Assembly (NCBI GenBank): GCA_026399015.1
Contig: JAPLRS010000031.1
Coordinates: 1 to 64,000 of the forward strand
From: Methylococcales bacterium
Lineage (GTDB): Bacteria; Pseudomonadota; Gammaproteobacteria; Methylococcales; Methylomonadaceae
Direction: 5' to 3'
DNA length: 64,000 nucleotides
Of this stretch, positions 47,901-57,276 are shown one piece after another; the stretch's first letter is position 1, and each line of letters opens with the position of its first letter. Position numbers and translations under genes: made by a program. The notes beneath the pieces were generated by a model. The model was not told the origin of the DNA and made no database searches. It was given only the letters and a program-made list of their open reading frames with translations.

Positions 47901-48134
47901 CGGCCTAATACGGTTGATATGATCAAAAATGACCAAATTCAGTTAATTATTAATACCACAGAAGGCAAGAAAGCGATTTCTGATTCTTTTACTATGCGTA
48001 GAGAAGCCTTACAGCATCGCGTTGCTTATTATACGACTATGGCTGGCGCGAGAGCAGCTTGCTATGCTTTAGGTGAATTAGATGCGGGTGATGTTAATTG
48101 CTTGCAAGATTTACATAATTTACACAAAAGTTAA
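44913..48134 (+). CDS. carB: CarB, carbamoyl-phosphate synthase large subunit
   Basis: CarB makes carbamoyl phosphate from bicarbonate, ammonia and two ATP. The 1073-residue protein has two homologous ATP-grasp halves ([19 protein letters not shown] at the start, [19 protein letters not shown] near 555) and a C-terminal allosteric MGS domain ([18 protein letters not shown]). Length matches the family. Second gene of carAB. Confidence 0.98.
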   Translation: MPKRTDIKSILLLGAGPIVIGQACEFDYSGTQACKALREEGYRVILVNSNPATIMTDPDMADAIYIEPIDWKTVEKIIAKERPDAILPTMGGQTALNCALDLDAQGVLAKYNVEMIGATKKAINMAEDRQLFNDAMARIGFEVAKSKTAHSMEEALAAQKEVGYPTVIRPSFTMGGSGGGIAYNKEEFIEICERGLYLSPTNELLIEESVLGWKEYEMEVVRDSKDNCIIVCSIENFDPMGVHTGDSITVAPAQTLTDKEYQILRNVSLAVLREIGVDTGGSNVQVAINPVDGRMIVIEMNPRVSRSSALASKATGFPIAKVAAKLAVGFTLDELKNEITGGATPASFEPTIDYVVTKVPRFTFEKFPQADDRLTTQMKSVGEVMAIGRNFQESLQKALRGLEIGISGLDEIVDLTAEDAKEKMQREMRHPGPDRLLYVADAFRSGMTLEEIHDVCKIDPWFLAQLQDLIETEQSLATKTLSTLKEGELYKLKRKGFSDSRIAKLLDASEIEVRNVRHKQNIRPVYKRIDSCAAEFSSDTAYLYSTYDEECEARVSDKEKIIILGGGPNRIGQGIEFDYCCVHAALALREDGYETIMINCNPETVSTDFDTSDRLYFESLTLEDVLEIVHLEKPKGVIVQYGGQTPLKLARALEAAGVPIIGTSPDSIDLAEDRERFQKLLERLGLKQPPNGTARSVEQAIIAAKELGYPLVVRPSYVLGGRGMEIVFNEEGLQRYMKEAVSVSNDAPVLLDRFLDDAVEMDVDAIYDGERVLIGGLMEHIEQAGVHSGDSACSLPPYDLAPALQDKLREQVAKMAEALGVRGLMNTQFAIQGDEIYVLEVNPRASRTAPFVSKATGYPLAKIAARVMAGQTLAQQGITEERIPSYYSVKEAVFPFVKFPGVDPLLGPEMKSTGEVMGVGKTFGEAFAKAQRAAGVSLNESGKVLISIRDQDKVKAPDIAKMLVAKHYEIVATGGTAKFLKEAGIPCEVVYKVNEGRPNTVDMIKNDQIQLIINTTEGKKAISDSFTMRREALQHRVAYYTTMAGARAACYALGELDAGDVNCLQDLHNLHKS

Positions 48135-48221
48135 TACAAAAATACCTGTCTAGGGCATGATGGTTTTTAATCAACGGTTATGTCCTAAGCACAAAAGAAT
48201 GAATATTGGAGTTTAAGAAAG

Positions 48222-48698
48222 ATGAACAAAGTACCGCTCACTGTAAAAGGAGCAGAGAAGTTACGTGCAGAATTAGAAGAGTTAAAATCAGTAGTGCGTC
48301 CACGTATTATTGAATCTATTGCGACTGCCCGAGCTCACGGTGATTTAAAGGAAAATGCTGAGTATCATGCAGCAAAGGAGCAACAAAGCTTTGCAGAAGG
48401 TCGTATCTCTGAAATTGAAGGTAAGTTGTCAAATGCGCAAATTATTGATGTAACAAAAGTTGATGCAAACGGTAAAGTTGTATTTGGTACTACTGTTGAA
48501 ATAGAAGATGTTGAGACAGAAAAAAGATCAACTTACCAAATTGTCGGTGAGGATGAAGCCAGTATTAAAGAAGGTCGTATCTCAATAGGTTCACCAATCG
48601 CTCGGGCTTTAATTGGCAAAGAAGTTGAAGATGTTGTGACGGTTAAAGCGCCAGGTGGCGATGTGGACTATGAAATTATTTCAATTCAGTATATTTAA
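48222..48698 (+). CDS. greA: GreA transcript cleavage factor
   Basis: GreA rescues backtracked RNA polymerase by stimulating transcript cleavage. The 158-residue protein has the N-terminal coiled coil with the acidic tip ([15 protein letters not shown]) and the C-terminal FKBP-like domain ([19 protein letters not shown]). A GGAG precedes the ATG at a normal distance. carAB-greA is the usual order. Confidence 0.98.
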   Translation: MNKVPLTVKGAEKLRAELEELKSVVRPRIIESIATARAHGDLKENAEYHAAKEQQSFAEGRISEIEGKLSNAQIIDVTKVDANGKVVFGTTVEIEDVETEKRSTYQIVGEDEASIKEGRISIGSPIARALIGKEVEDVVTVKAPGGDVDYEIISIQYI

Positions 48699-48714
48699 GT
48701 TTTAAATATAAAAT

Positions 48715-48742
48715 AAGGCGAAGAGCTAAATTTCTTCGCCTT
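48715..48742. terminator. Bidirectional terminator between greA and yhbY
   Basis: AAGGCGAAGA (48715-48724) and TCTTCGCCTT (48733-48742) form a perfect stem with an eight-base loop, between two convergent genes and flanked by A and T runs. Confidence 0.8.
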
Positions 48743-48750
48743 TTATGAAT

Positions 48751-49017
48751 TTATTTGTTGGGATTGAGTCTATATAAAACGACGATTTGTCCAATTGATT
48801 GAATAAGCTCTGCACCTGTGTCAGTACATAATTGTGCGCTAATTAACTTTCTATCATCTCGTTCTGCACGAATTTTAACTTTAAGTAGTTCATGTGTGTT
48901 GAGTGCTTGATCAAGTTCTGCTAATACCCCAGCGGTAAGTCCAGATTGACCAATCATCACTACGGGTTTCAGAGAATGAGCGTCAGCTCGAAGTTTTTTT
49001 TTGTCCACAGAGTTCAT
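48751..49017 (-). CDS. yhbY: YhbY, CRM-domain ribosome-associated RNA-binding protein
   Basis: The 88-residue protein is a single CRM domain ([43 protein letters not shown]) that binds pre-50S ribosomal RNA. It diverges from rlmE with a 45-base gap, the conserved arrangement. Confidence 0.96.
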   Translation of the reverse strand: MNSVDKKKLRADAHSLKPVVMIGQSGLTAGVLAELDQALNTHELLKVKIRAERDDRKLISAQLCTDTGAELIQSIGQIVVLYRLNPNK

Positions 49018-49062
49018 TCATTATTCCTAAATCAAAAATACATTAACACTATACAACAAATT

Positions 49063-49680
49063 ATGGGTCGAAGTAAGAGCAGTAGTCGGTGGATGTCGGA
49101 ACATTTTGAAGATGAGTATGTCAAAATGGCTCAGGCACAGGGTTATCGTTCTCGAGCAGTCTTTAAATTAAAAGAAATTCAAGAAAAAGATCAGCTCATT
49201 AAACCTGGAATGAATATTGTGGATTTAGGCGCTGCACCGGGTGGATGGTCTCAGTACGCAAGGCAGTTGTTGGGTAAAAAAAATAAATTAATTGCCCTGG
49301 ATATTTTGCCTATGGACCCTATAGAAGGTGTTGATTTTATTCAAGGTGACTTTCGAGAAGATGAGGTTCTTGAGCAATTAAAGATGGTTTTAGAGGGGCT
49401 GCCCGTTAGTTTAGTTATGTCTGACATGGCTCCGAATATGAGTGGAAATAAAGCGGTTGATATGCCACGATCCATTTATTTAGGTGAGCTTGCTTTAGAT
49501 ACAGCACGCACTGTTTTGACAAAAGACGGCAGTTTTTTAGTCAAACTTTTTCATGGTGAAGGGTTTGAAGCTTATTATAATGATGTACAAAGTTCGTTTT
49601 CTAAAGTGATTATTAGAAAGCCGAAAGCATCTAGACCTCGAAGTAATGAGGTATATATTTTAGCAAAAGGGTTTAAATAA
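49063..49680 (+). CDS. rlmE: RlmE (FtsJ/RrmJ), 23S rRNA 2'-O-methyltransferase
   Basis: RlmE methylates U2552 of 23S rRNA. ATG 49063 gives the standard start [20 protein letters not shown]; the frame is open further upstream but that part runs through yhbY. The 205-residue protein has the SAM motif [28 protein letters not shown] and KLFHGEGFE, including the K-D-K-E catalytic set. Confidence 0.96.
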   Translation: MGRSKSSSRWMSEHFEDEYVKMAQAQGYRSRAVFKLKEIQEKDQLIKPGMNIVDLGAAPGGWSQYARQLLGKKNKLIALDILPMDPIEGVDFIQGDFREDEVLEQLKMVLEGLPVSLVMSDMAPNMSGNKAVDMPRSIYLGELALDTARTVLTKDGSFLVKLFHGEGFEAYYNDVQSSFSKVIIRKPKASRPRSNEVYILAKGFK

Positions 49681-49752
49681 TCTTTTTGTGCCCATATATT
49701 GGGTGACTGGTAAATTTAAAGTTTAGTGGTATATTCAATTTAAATAACGATA

Positions 49753-49779
49753 ATCAGGAAAGTTAAGTCCTGATATAAT
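49753..49779 (+). promoter_or_regulatory. ftsH upstream hairpin and extended -10 promoter
   Basis: ATCAGGA (49753-49759) pairs with TCCTGAT (49768-49774), and the right arm runs into TGATATAAT (49771-49779), an extended -10 box identical to the one before carA. Another small hairpin (AGCC...GGCT, about 49800-49813) precedes the ribosome site. Confidence 0.4.
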
Positions 49780-49824
49780 TTTGATGTTTTTAAACCGACA
49801 GCCTTTATAGGCTAGGGTGTGTAT

Positions 49825-51750
49825 GTGAATGATATGTTAAAAAATGTAATCTTGTGGGTAGTCGTTGCCGTTGTGTTAATGACGCTATTTAACAATTTTG
49901 GCTCACAAGGAGAGAGAACTGACTCATCTTTATCTTATTCGCAATTTATTGAATCAGTAAGAGCTGGCCAAGTACAGCAAGTAATGATAGATGAGCATAT
50001 CATTAAAGGTAAAACTCAAGCTGGACAATTATTTAAAACTTATGCGCCTAATGATCCACACCTTGTTGATGATCTGTTAGCAAATAATGTTGATATTAAA
50101 GCCGTTCCACCTGAACAGCCTTCTATGTTGATGCAAATATTAGTTTCGTTTGGCCCCATGTTGTTGTTAATAGGCGTATGGGTGTTCTTTATGCGTCAAA
50201 TGCAAGGTGGTGCTGGCGGTAAAGGCGCGATGGGGTTTGGTAAAAGTAAAGCCCGTATGCTTGAAGAAGATCAAATTAAAGTCACTTTTGCAGATGTCGC
50301 TGGTTGTGATGAAGCAAAAGAAGAAGTTGTTGAAATGGTTGACTTCTTAAGAGATCCAGGGAAATATCAGAAGTTAGGCGGTAAAATTCCGCGTGGCGCA
50401 TTAATGATAGGCCCTCCAGGAACGGGTAAAACTTTATTAGCGCGTGCCATTGCCGGCGAAGCTAAGGTACCTTTCTTTACTATTTCAGGTTCTGATTTTG
50501 TTGAAATGTTTGTGGGCGTAGGAGCATCTCGTGTCCGTGATATGTTTGAACAAGCTAAGAAACATGCGCCTTGCATTATATTTATTGATGAAATTGATGC
50601 AGTAGGCCGTCAGCGTGGTGCTGGTTTGGGTGGTGGAAATGATGAAAGAGAGCAAACGCTTAATCAGTTGCTAGTCGAAATGGATGGTTTTGAAGGTAAT
50701 GAAGGCATCATTGTTATCGCAGCAACAAACCGTCCGGATGTATTAGATAAGGCTTTATTACGTCCAGGTCGTTTTGATCGACAAGTTACGGTAGGTTTGC
50801 CTGATGTGCGTGGTCGTGAACAAATTTTAAATGTGCATATGAAGAAAGTACCTACCGATGGTGATATACAAGTTAAGTATATTGCGCAAGGTACACCTGG
50901 TTTCTCTGGTGCTGATTTAGCTAATTTAATTAACGAGGCTGCTTTATTCGCTGCAAGAATGAATAAACGCGTTGTTAATATGTCTGATTTAGAAAAAGCG
51001 AAAGACAAGTTAATTATGGGTGCTGAAAGACACTCCATGGTTATGGATCAGAAAGAAAAGAAAATGACGGCTTACCATGAGGCAGGTCATGCTATCGTTG
51101 GTAAATTAGTACCCGAACATGATCCAGTATATAAAGTAAGCATTATGCCTAGAGGTCGTGCTTTAGGTGTCACTATGTTTTTGCCAGAACGTGATCAGTA
51201 CAGTGCAAGTAAACAGAAATTAGATAGTATGATTTCTAGTTTATACGGTGGCCGTATAGCTGAAGAAGTAGTATTTGGCTGGGAACAAGTAAGTACTGGC
51301 GCATCAAACGATATTGAGCGTGCTACTGAGTTAGCTAGAAATATGGTAACTAAATGGGGTTTATCACAACGTTTGGGGCCTTTATCTTATAGTGAAGAAG
51401 AGGGCGAAGTATTTTTAGGTCGCTCTGTGACTCAGCATAAAACAGTCGCTGAAGAAACTTCACATACTATCGATGAAGAAATTCGGTCATTTATAGACAG
51501 AAACTATGAACGAGCTGAAAGATTAATCAAAGAAAATATTGATATTTTGCATGCGATGGCAGATGCTTTAATGAAGTATGAAACGATTGATAAATATCAA
51601 ATTGACGATTTAATGGCGCGTAAGCCAGTAAGGGACCCTCAAGGTTGGGGTGATGATAAACCACCCCGTGGTAATGCCACAGTTGATGAAGTTAAAAGCA
51701 GCGATGATGTAAAGAAAGTTGAATTAACCAAGCCGGCTGAGCAAAATTAA
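49825..51750 (+). CDS. ftsH: FtsH, membrane AAA+ zinc protease
   Basis: FtsH degrades membrane proteins and LpxC. Start GTG 49825 gives [19 protein letters not shown] and has AGG 8 bases upstream; ATG 49834 is too far from it. The 641-residue protein has two membrane helices, Walker A GPPGTGKT near 197, [14 protein letters not shown], the SRH region and the zinc motif HEAGH near 418. folP, which follows ftsH in many relatives, is missing here. Confidence 0.97.
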   Translation: MNDMLKNVILWVVVAVVLMTLFNNFGSQGERTDSSLSYSQFIESVRAGQVQQVMIDEHIIKGKTQAGQLFKTYAPNDPHLVDDLLANNVDIKAVPPEQPSMLMQILVSFGPMLLLIGVWVFFMRQMQGGAGGKGAMGFGKSKARMLEEDQIKVTFADVAGCDEAKEEVVEMVDFLRDPGKYQKLGGKIPRGALMIGPPGTGKTLLARAIAGEAKVPFFTISGSDFVEMFVGVGASRVRDMFEQAKKHAPCIIFIDEIDAVGRQRGAGLGGGNDEREQTLNQLLVEMDGFEGNEGIIVIAATNRPDVLDKALLRPGRFDRQVTVGLPDVRGREQILNVHMKKVPTDGDIQVKYIAQGTPGFSGADLANLINEAALFAARMNKRVVNMSDLEKAKDKLIMGAERHSMVMDQKEKKMTAYHEAGHAIVGKLVPEHDPVYKVSIMPRGRALGVTMFLPERDQYSASKQKLDSMISSLYGGRIAEEVVFGWEQVSTGASNDIERATELARNMVTKWGLSQRLGPLSYSEEEGEVFLGRSVTQHKTVAEETSHTIDEEIRSFIDRNYERAERLIKENIDILHAMADALMKYETIDKYQIDDLMARKPVRDPQGWGDDKPPRGNATVDEVKSSDDVKKVELTKPAEQN

Positions 51751-51765
51751 AAAGAGTAATTTTAC

Positions 51766-51795
51766 AAAGGAGAGGCTAATCCCTCTCCTTTTTTT
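51766..51795 (+). terminator. Rho-independent terminator after ftsH
   Basis: AAAGGAGAGG (51766-51775) and CCTCTCCTTT (51782-51791) form a ten-base stem followed by a run of T. Confidence 0.88.
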
Positions 51796-51878
51796 ATGGG
51801 TGGTCATAAAATACTGCTTATAAAATATCTTAGTATCAATGCGTGTAATAAAAGATTAAGACAGAGAGTATTTGAGTA

Positions 51879-53219
51879 ATGGCAAAAAAATATTTTGGCA
51901 CAGATGGCATCAGAGGCAAAGTTGGACAAGCACCTATAACTGCAGATTTCTTATTAAGATTGGGTTGGGCTGCTGGACGTGTGTTTGCAACTGAGGGTCA
52001 TGATTTTGTCTTGGTTGGTAAAGATACGCGAATTTCTGGTTATATGTTTGAGTCAGCCTTAGAGGCTGGCTTAACAGCAGCAGGCGTTAATACACATTTA
52101 TTAGGACCTATGCCTACTCCAGGTGTAGCTTATTTAACTAGAACCTTAAGAGCCCAAGCGGGCATAGTGATTAGTGCGTCACATAACCCTTATTATGATA
52201 ATGGTGTTAAGTTTTTCTCCGTGGAAGGCACTAAATTACCAGATGATATTGAAGAAAAAATTGAGTTTTATCTTGATTCGCCCATGACTACAGTAGAGTC
52301 GTCTGAGTTAGGTAAGGCTAAAAGGTTAGTAGATGCAGCAGGCCGATATATAGAGTTTTGTAAGGCTAGTATTGCCACTCGTTACGACTTTAGTGGTTTA
52401 AAGATTGTTGTAGACTGTGCTAATGGTGCTACATATCACATTGCGCCTCATGTTTTTAATGAGGTGGGTGCAGAAGTCATTGTAATGGGTGCGCAGCCTA
52501 ATGGTATTAATATTAATGCCGAATGTGGTGCGACTAGCCCAGCTAAGTTAGCCAGTATGGTATTAGAAAATCAGGCTGATATAGGTATTGCTTTAGACGG
52601 CGATGGTGATCGTTTAATTATGGTAGATCATCAGGGTGAAATCGTTGATGGTGATGAGATTATTTACATTATTGCCAAAGCCAGGTTGGATGCTGGTTTG
52701 ATGTCAGGGCCAGTCGTAGGGACTTTAATGACAAATCTGGGTATGGAGCATGGCCTAAAAAGATTAGGTATTGATTTACTCAGAGCTAATGTTGGCGACC
52801 GTTATGTTTTAGAAATGATGAGTGAGCATAATAGTATCTTAGGTGGGGAGAACTCTGGACATATTATTTGTTTAGATAAAACCACAACGGGTGACGGCAT
52901 CATTGCGGCCTTGCAAGTGATGGCAGAAATGCATGACTCAGGCAAAAGTTTGCATGAGCTTAAATCTGGTATGCAAAAGTATCCACAAATACTAATTAAT
53001 ATTAAAACCGCTGAAAAAGTGGATTTGGCTAGTAATGAGTCTATCCAAAATGCAGTAAGAGCTATTGAAGAAAAGTTAGGCGACAAAGGTCGGGTATTAT
53101 TAAGAGCCTCGGGAACTGAGCCTCTAATCCGTGTCATGGTTGAGGGTGATGAAGCAGATTTAGTTAATAAATATGCTCAGCAATTGGCTGAAGATGTTAA
53201 GAAAGCAATAGGTGCTTGA
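51879..53219 (+). CDS. glmM: GlmM, phosphoglucosamine mutase
   Basis: GlmM converts glucosamine-6-phosphate to glucosamine-1-phosphate for UDP-GlcNAc. The 446-residue protein has [14 protein letters not shown], the phosphoserine loop [15 protein letters not shown] near residue 100, the metal loop [10 protein letters not shown] and [16 protein letters not shown]. Confidence 0.97.
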   Translation: MAKKYFGTDGIRGKVGQAPITADFLLRLGWAAGRVFATEGHDFVLVGKDTRISGYMFESALEAGLTAAGVNTHLLGPMPTPGVAYLTRTLRAQAGIVISASHNPYYDNGVKFFSVEGTKLPDDIEEKIEFYLDSPMTTVESSELGKAKRLVDAAGRYIEFCKASIATRYDFSGLKIVVDCANGATYHIAPHVFNEVGAEVIVMGAQPNGININAECGATSPAKLASMVLENQADIGIALDGDGDRLIMVDHQGEIVDGDEIIYIIAKARLDAGLMSGPVVGTLMTNLGMEHGLKRLGIDLLRANVGDRYVLEMMSEHNSILGGENSGHIICLDKTTTGDGIIAALQVMAEMHDSGKSLHELKSGMQKYPQILINIKTAEKVDLASNESIQNAVRAIEEKLGDKGRVLLRASGTEPLIRVMVEGDEADLVNKYAQQLAEDVKKAIGA

Positions 53220-53276
53220 AATACAGTCTATTAGACTATATCATAGGCGGTTTGATTATATAGAGGAGTAATTTTG

Positions 53277-54026
53277 ATGCGTCGGTCTCTGGTTGTTGGA
53301 AATTGGAAAATGAATGGAACTCTTGCGAGTGCTCAATTACTTGCAAAAGGAATTATCGCAGGCTTGGGTTCAGCGGATGCAGATATTGCAGTTTGCGTAC
53401 CTTATGTTTATTTACCTGCCATTAATGAATTAGTAAAAGATACAGCCTTAGGTTTAGGTTCACAAAATATTGCAGATAAAGCATCAGGTGCATACACTGG
53501 TGAAGTTTCTGCTTCAATGCTGAAAGAGTTTAATACTCAATACGCATTGGTTGGTCACTCTGAAAGACGCTCTTATTATGGTGACACTGACGCTTCAGTT
53601 GCAGCGCGTTATGTACAAGCTCAAGAACAAGGCATCATTCCTATTTTATGCGTAGGTGAAACTTTAGAACAACGCGAACAAGATCAAACCTTTACTGTTA
53701 TTAACGAGCAATTGGATGCAGTGCTTGATTTAGCGGGTGTTGATTCATTGAGCAAAGCTGTTATCGCATACGAACCTGTTTGGGCAATTGGAACAGGAAA
53801 AACAGCTACTGATGAGCAAGCACAAGAAGTTCATCATTATATTCGTCAGTATATTGCTGCAAAAGATCAAGCGATTGCTGACAAAGTTCAAATTTTATAC
53901 GGTGGTAGTGCTAAGCCTGATAATGCAAAAGGTTTATTTGCTCAGCCGGATATAGATGGTGGTTTAATAGGTGGCGCTTCATTAGAAGCAGAATCCTTTT
54001 TAAAGATTTTTCAATCGGTTAAGTAG
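53277..54026 (+). CDS. tpiA: TpiA, triosephosphate isomerase
   Basis: TpiA interconverts dihydroxyacetone phosphate and glyceraldehyde-3-phosphate. ATG 53277 has GAGGAG 8 bases upstream; a TTG directly before it is not needed. The 249-residue protein has GNWKMNG, VGHSERR (His), [14 protein letters not shown] (Glu) and [10 protein letters not shown]. Confidence 0.98.
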   Translation: MRRSLVVGNWKMNGTLASAQLLAKGIIAGLGSADADIAVCVPYVYLPAINELVKDTALGLGSQNIADKASGAYTGEVSASMLKEFNTQYALVGHSERRSYYGDTDASVAARYVQAQEQGIIPILCVGETLEQREQDQTFTVINEQLDAVLDLAGVDSLSKAVIAYEPVWAIGTGKTATDEQAQEVHHYIRQYIAAKDQAIADKVQILYGGSAKPDNAKGLFAQPDIDGGLIGGASLEAESFLKIFQSVK

Positions 54027-54037
54027 AAATAACAATT

Positions 54038-54415
54038 ATGTATCAAGTAATTATAGTTATCCATGTGTTGCTAGGTTTAGGGGTTATTGGCCTAGTTATG
54101 ATGCAACAAGGTAAAGGTGCAGATGCTGGTGCTGCGTTTGGCACAGGTTCAGCAGGCTCGGTTTTTGGTGCTCAAGGTGCGGCTTCATTCTTATCAAGAG
54201 CAACAGCAATTTTAGCAACGTCTTTCTTTATTACCAGCTTAGGTCTTGCGGTGATGAATGGTCATAAAGGCGCAGCTTATGATTTGATGAGCGGTGAGAC
54301 TTCTTCACAAGCAGCCCCTGCAGTTGTTGAACCAAAAGCTGACGTTCAGCCAGAAGTTCCAGAAATTAAAAATACAGAAGTACCTAAAGCTGAAGAAATT
54401 AAAACTGTTCAATAA
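54038..54415 (+). CDS. secG: SecG, preprotein translocase subunit
   Basis: SecG assists SecYE in protein export. The 125-residue protein has two membrane helices flanking [24 protein letters not shown], the family hallmark, and an acidic, proline-rich tail. It starts 11 bases after tpiA and is followed by tRNA-Leu as in E. coli. Confidence 0.97.
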   Translation: MYQVIIVIHVLLGLGVIGLVMMQQGKGADAGAAFGTGSAGSVFGAQGAASFLSRATAILATSFFITSLGLAVMNGHKGAAYDLMSGETSSQAAPAVVEPKADVQPEVPEIKNTEVPKAEEIKTVQ

Positions 54416-54423
54416 ACTGATTT

Positions 54424-54442
54424 AGTTTTTAAGTTAAAAACT
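54424..54442 (+). terminator. Weak AT-rich hairpin after secG
   Basis: AGTTTTTA (54424-54431) and TAAAAACT (54435-54442) pair around three bases. There is no GC core, so it may only be a weak transcript end. Confidence 0.3.
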
Positions 54443-54465
54443 GTAAAATAGCTCAATCAATATAT

Positions 54466-54550
54466 GCCGACGTGGTGGAATTGGTAGACACGCCATCTTG
54501 AGGGGGTGGTGACGCAAGTCGTGCCGGTTCAAGTCCGGCCGCCGGTACCA
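54466..54550 (+). tRNA. tRNA-Leu (anticodon GAG)
   Basis: The 85-base sequence folds into a type II tRNA with a long variable arm, anticodon loop TTGAGGG (anticodon GAG), T arm GCCGG-TTCAAGT-CCGGC, discriminator A and encoded CCA. Position after secG matches E. coli leuU. The acceptor stem GCCGACG/CGCCGGT has a G1-U72 wobble and an A5-C68 mismatch. Its 3' end is the integration site of the downstream element, which may explain the mismatch. Confidence 0.95.
54528..54550 (+). repeat. attL: tRNA 3' end
   Basis: TTCAAGTCCGGCCGCCGG followed by TACCA, from the T loop to the CCA end, is the left copy of the attachment core. Confidence 0.85.
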
Positions 54551-54582
54551 AACAAGGGTTTTAAGAAGCCCAAAGAAGTATA

Positions 54583-54616
54583 GAAACCCGCAAGTCATAA
54601 GGCTTCGCGGGTTTTT
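54583..54616 (+). terminator. Terminator after tRNA-Leu
   Basis: GAAACCCGC (54583-54591) pairs with GCGGGTTTT followed by T's (54606-54616), giving a strong rho-independent terminator. A close relative of this hairpin recurs next to attR. Confidence 0.85.
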
Positions 54617-54649
54617 TGTTGTCCGGTGAAATACATTAAGATGTCACAA

Positions 54650-54722
54650 GATACACAAAAAAAGTGACACGATTAGTGATACGCTGTAAAGTGACGCAAA
54701 AACGTATCACAAATGGTGTCAC
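54650..54722. repeat. Cluster of GTGAC/GTATCAC motifs, probable integrase arm sites
   Basis: Within about 70 bases before the integrase gene, GTCAC/GTGAC and GTATCAC/GTGATAC occur about six times. One part, GTGACACGATTAGTGATACG (54664-54683), recurs exactly at 61479-61498 near the other end. Such arrays fit arm-type binding sites of tyrosine integrases and possible autoregulation. Confidence 0.55.
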
Positions 54723-54725
54723 AAA

Positions 54726-55985
54726 ATGGCTAAGCAACTCAATAAAGACGCGGTCTACAGAGCCGCTAAACCAAAAGAAAAGGAATACACTATCAATGAT
54801 GGTGATGGACTTGTTCTATTGATCAAACCAAACGGGTCAAAGTTATGGCGTTTCATTTACCGATTTGGCGGTAAACAAAATAGAATTAGTTTTGGAGCAT
54901 ATCCTAGCGTAACAACACAACACGCAAGGATTAAGGCAGATCAAGCGAGGGAATTACTTTCTAATGACAAAGACCCAGCCGCAGAAAAGAAGCAAGAAAA
55001 ACAATTACAAAATGTTGATGAAGTAAACGCAAAGCGAAAAGCTGAAGGATTGCCAATAAAAAATAGTTTTGCAGATATCACAGCTCAATGGTTAGCGTCT
55101 ATAGAACATTTAACCAAACCCCATACACATATTAAGAAAATATCAAGAATTGAGCGGTTAGCGTTTCCCGTTCTTGGTGATATTCCTATCAATCAGGTTA
55201 GATCATCCGATATATTGGCGGCGTTAAAGCCTTTAATAGATAAGATGCAACTAGAAACCGCTCACCGTTTGCATAGTGAAATAAGCTCAATATTTGCTTA
55301 TGCCATTGTTCATAACTTTACAGACTATGACCCAGCTCAACCTGTAGCTAAGCAGATACCCGCTCAAAAGGTAAAGCATAGAGCCGCCATAATAGAACCG
55401 CAACAAGTTGGTCAACTATTGAGGGATATATACAATTATAAAGGCACATTTATAGTGCAAATGGCTTTTAGGTTTTCACCCTTAGTGTTTCAAAGGCCTG
55501 GAGAGATTCGTCAATTATTGTGGTCAGATATTGATTTAGAGACTAAAGAATGGCGACCATTTATATCTAAAACAGACTTTCACCACATAGTACCGTTATC
55601 AAAGCAAGCCATAGAAATTATAGAGTCCATAAAACCTTTAACCGGCGGCGGTAACTTTGTTTTTCCGTCTAGTCGTGGAGATGGTAGGCCAATGTCGGAC
55701 AACACAATTAGAACGGCTTTAAAGTCATTGGGCTATGATTCTGACGTTATGACTGCGCATGGATTCAGAACAACGGCATCAACACTCCTTAATGAACAGG
55801 GTTGGAGTCCTGATGCAATAGAAAGGCAATTAGCCCATGCCCCCAGAGATCAAGTAAGAGCAGCCTATAACCGAGCCCAATATTTAGAAGAGCGTCGGCG
55901 CATGATGCAATCTTGGGCTGATTATCTAGATAGTCTAAAGAATGGTGCACAAATAATACCTATTAGACATACAGCAAGTTCATAG
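54726..55985 (+). CDS. P4-type tyrosine integrase
   Basis: The 419-residue enzyme has the N-terminal DUF4102 domain (INDGDGLVLLIKPNGSKLWRF, ISFGAYPSVT) and the tyrosine recombinase catalytic domain: Arg in QRPGEIRQLLW near 257, HGFRTTASTLLNEQG (His near 345, Arg near 348), a late His in RQLAHAP, and the Tyr in RAAYNRAQYLEERR near 380-386. It should integrate and excise the element at tRNA-Leu. Confidence 0.96.
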   Translation: MAKQLNKDAVYRAAKPKEKEYTINDGDGLVLLIKPNGSKLWRFIYRFGGKQNRISFGAYPSVTTQHARIKADQARELLSNDKDPAAEKKQEKQLQNVDEVNAKRKAEGLPIKNSFADITAQWLASIEHLTKPHTHIKKISRIERLAFPVLGDIPINQVRSSDILAALKPLIDKMQLETAHRLHSEISSIFAYAIVHNFTDYDPAQPVAKQIPAQKVKHRAAIIEPQQVGQLLRDIYNYKGTFIVQMAFRFSPLVFQRPGEIRQLLWSDIDLETKEWRPFISKTDFHHIVPLSKQAIEIIESIKPLTGGGNFVFPSSRGDGRPMSDNTIRTALKSLGYDSDVMTAHGFRTTASTLLNEQGWSPDAIERQLAHAPRDQVRAAYNRAQYLEERRRMMQSWADYLDSLKNGAQIIPIRHTASS

Positions 55986-56797
55986 ACCTACTCATACTAG
56001 TTGTCGCAATAGCCATCCAAGTAAAGAAACTAGTTTAGTCTGTATTTAAACAATACTGTGCCAACTAATATACAAATTAGTACTACTATTTCATAATATT
56101 TTAAGAATAGTTATTACTTATACTTAAAGGGTTTTTATTGTTAATAAAGCATACTTACTATATATACTATATTTAGTAATTAGAACTTCTTTAAATCTAC
56201 TTACTCTACCTTTATTTAAACTAAAGTAACTATAGTTATTTCAATAGAATAAATTCGTAACCAATTAAAAAATATGGTTATATTTTTGTTTCAATTAGGA
56301 ATAATCGCGGTTTTTATAAAAAAATTACAATTATTTTATTTGTTGCAAAGCCATTGATAAATATGGGAGTCGTTAAAAAATATTTAACAATTTTGTGCTG
56401 TTTTTGGACGGGGAAAATTGAAGACTATTGTGTAATAAAAAAATTGTGATAATCTTTTGCACGGGCTGAATGCCTAACCGAGAAAAACACCGGAAAATGT
56501 TGTGGAAAACTGAACCGGTGTTTTTTTTATATCTAATGTACTAGGTTGTTTTACTTCATAAAACAGAAGATATACTTATGTGACTGCCATCACTAAAGTA
56601 AGCACTCTTCTTAATACACATGTATTACTTTATTAGCATAAGAACTAGTTGTCAACAAGAATTACTCTTTCTTGATGAAGAGTAGTTACTGTAGATTCTT
56701 TGCCCTATTAATACATAGAGTATAGTTAGTTTTAATAAAGAATGTGTTGTTTATGTTTAAGTAAAACATCTAGTGTAAACCATTTAAAGGAAACACT
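55986..56797. other. AT-rich region of the element without a clear gene
   Basis: About 810 bases downstream of the integrase are strongly AT-rich and lack a credible long gene. The one notable structure is a short promoter-hairpin unit at 56446-56529. The rest could hold a replication origin or regulatory sites, but nothing definite is seen. Confidence 0.6.
56459..56529 (+). ncRNA. Candidate small RNA
   Basis: TGTGATAAT (56445-56453) is an extended -10 box. About 70 bases later a hairpin (AACACCGG 56486-56493 with CCGGTGTT 56515-56522) is followed by eight T's. The transcript would be about 65-70 bases with no reading frame. Phage P4-like satellites use small RNAs for immunity, so the position is suggestive only. 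Confidence 0.35.
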
Positions 56798-57001
56798 ATG
56801 TTTAAATATATAAGTCATATAATACCTAGTATTGTATGTGATATCCTGAATACTACTGTTAGTATTTTAATTCCACTAGTTAATGTAGTTACTTTACCTA
56901 GCCCCCAACACTCCTTAAGTACTTTAGTTACTCTAAGTACTATTGAACTTGATGCACATCTAAATGAAAGTCTATCAATCAATGAGGTTGGTGCACTATG
57001 A
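56798..57001 (+). CDS. Small leader protein of the AlpA operon (67 residues)
   Basis: The product starts MFKYISHIIPSIVCDILN and is hydrophobic in its first half. AAAGGA stands 7 bases before the ATG and the stop overlaps the AlpA start by 4 bases (ATGA), both signs of real translation. No family is recognised; it may be a short regulator or a coupling leader. Confidence 0.5.
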   Translation: MFKYISHIIPSIVCDILNTTVSILIPLVNVVTLPSPQHSLSTLVTLSTIELDAHLNESLSINEVGAL

Positions 57002-57276
57002 AGAATCAACAAGTAATGGATACACAACCTAATGTATCTGCAAGAAGTCAAGCGAGTTTACATGTACTACCAGAAACAGGTTTTTTAAGACTCTGGCAGA
57101 TTATAGGCGATAAGAAAAATAATTTACCCGCACTCATACCAGTAAGTAGAACTACTTTTTTGAATGGTGTTAAGAGTGGTAAATATCCTAAACCCATTAA
57201 TCTAGGTTCAAGAACAGTTGCTTGGAAAGTAGAAGATATTAAACTGTTTATCAATTCTTTGGGAGGTTTGGTATGA
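56998..57276 (+). CDS. AlpA-family regulator / excisionase
   Basis: The 92-residue protein has the AlpA helix-turn-helix layout: FLRLWQIIGD, IPVSRTTFLNGVKSGKYPKPINLGSRTVAWKVEDIKLFI. Such proteins control integrase genes or act as excisionases in P4-like elements. It overlaps both neighbours by 4 bases (ATGA). Confidence 0.85.
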   Translation: MKNQQVMDTQPNVSARSQASLHVLPETGFLRLWQIIGDKKNNLPALIPVSRTTFLNGVKSGKYPKPINLGSRTVAWKVEDIKLFINSLGGLV

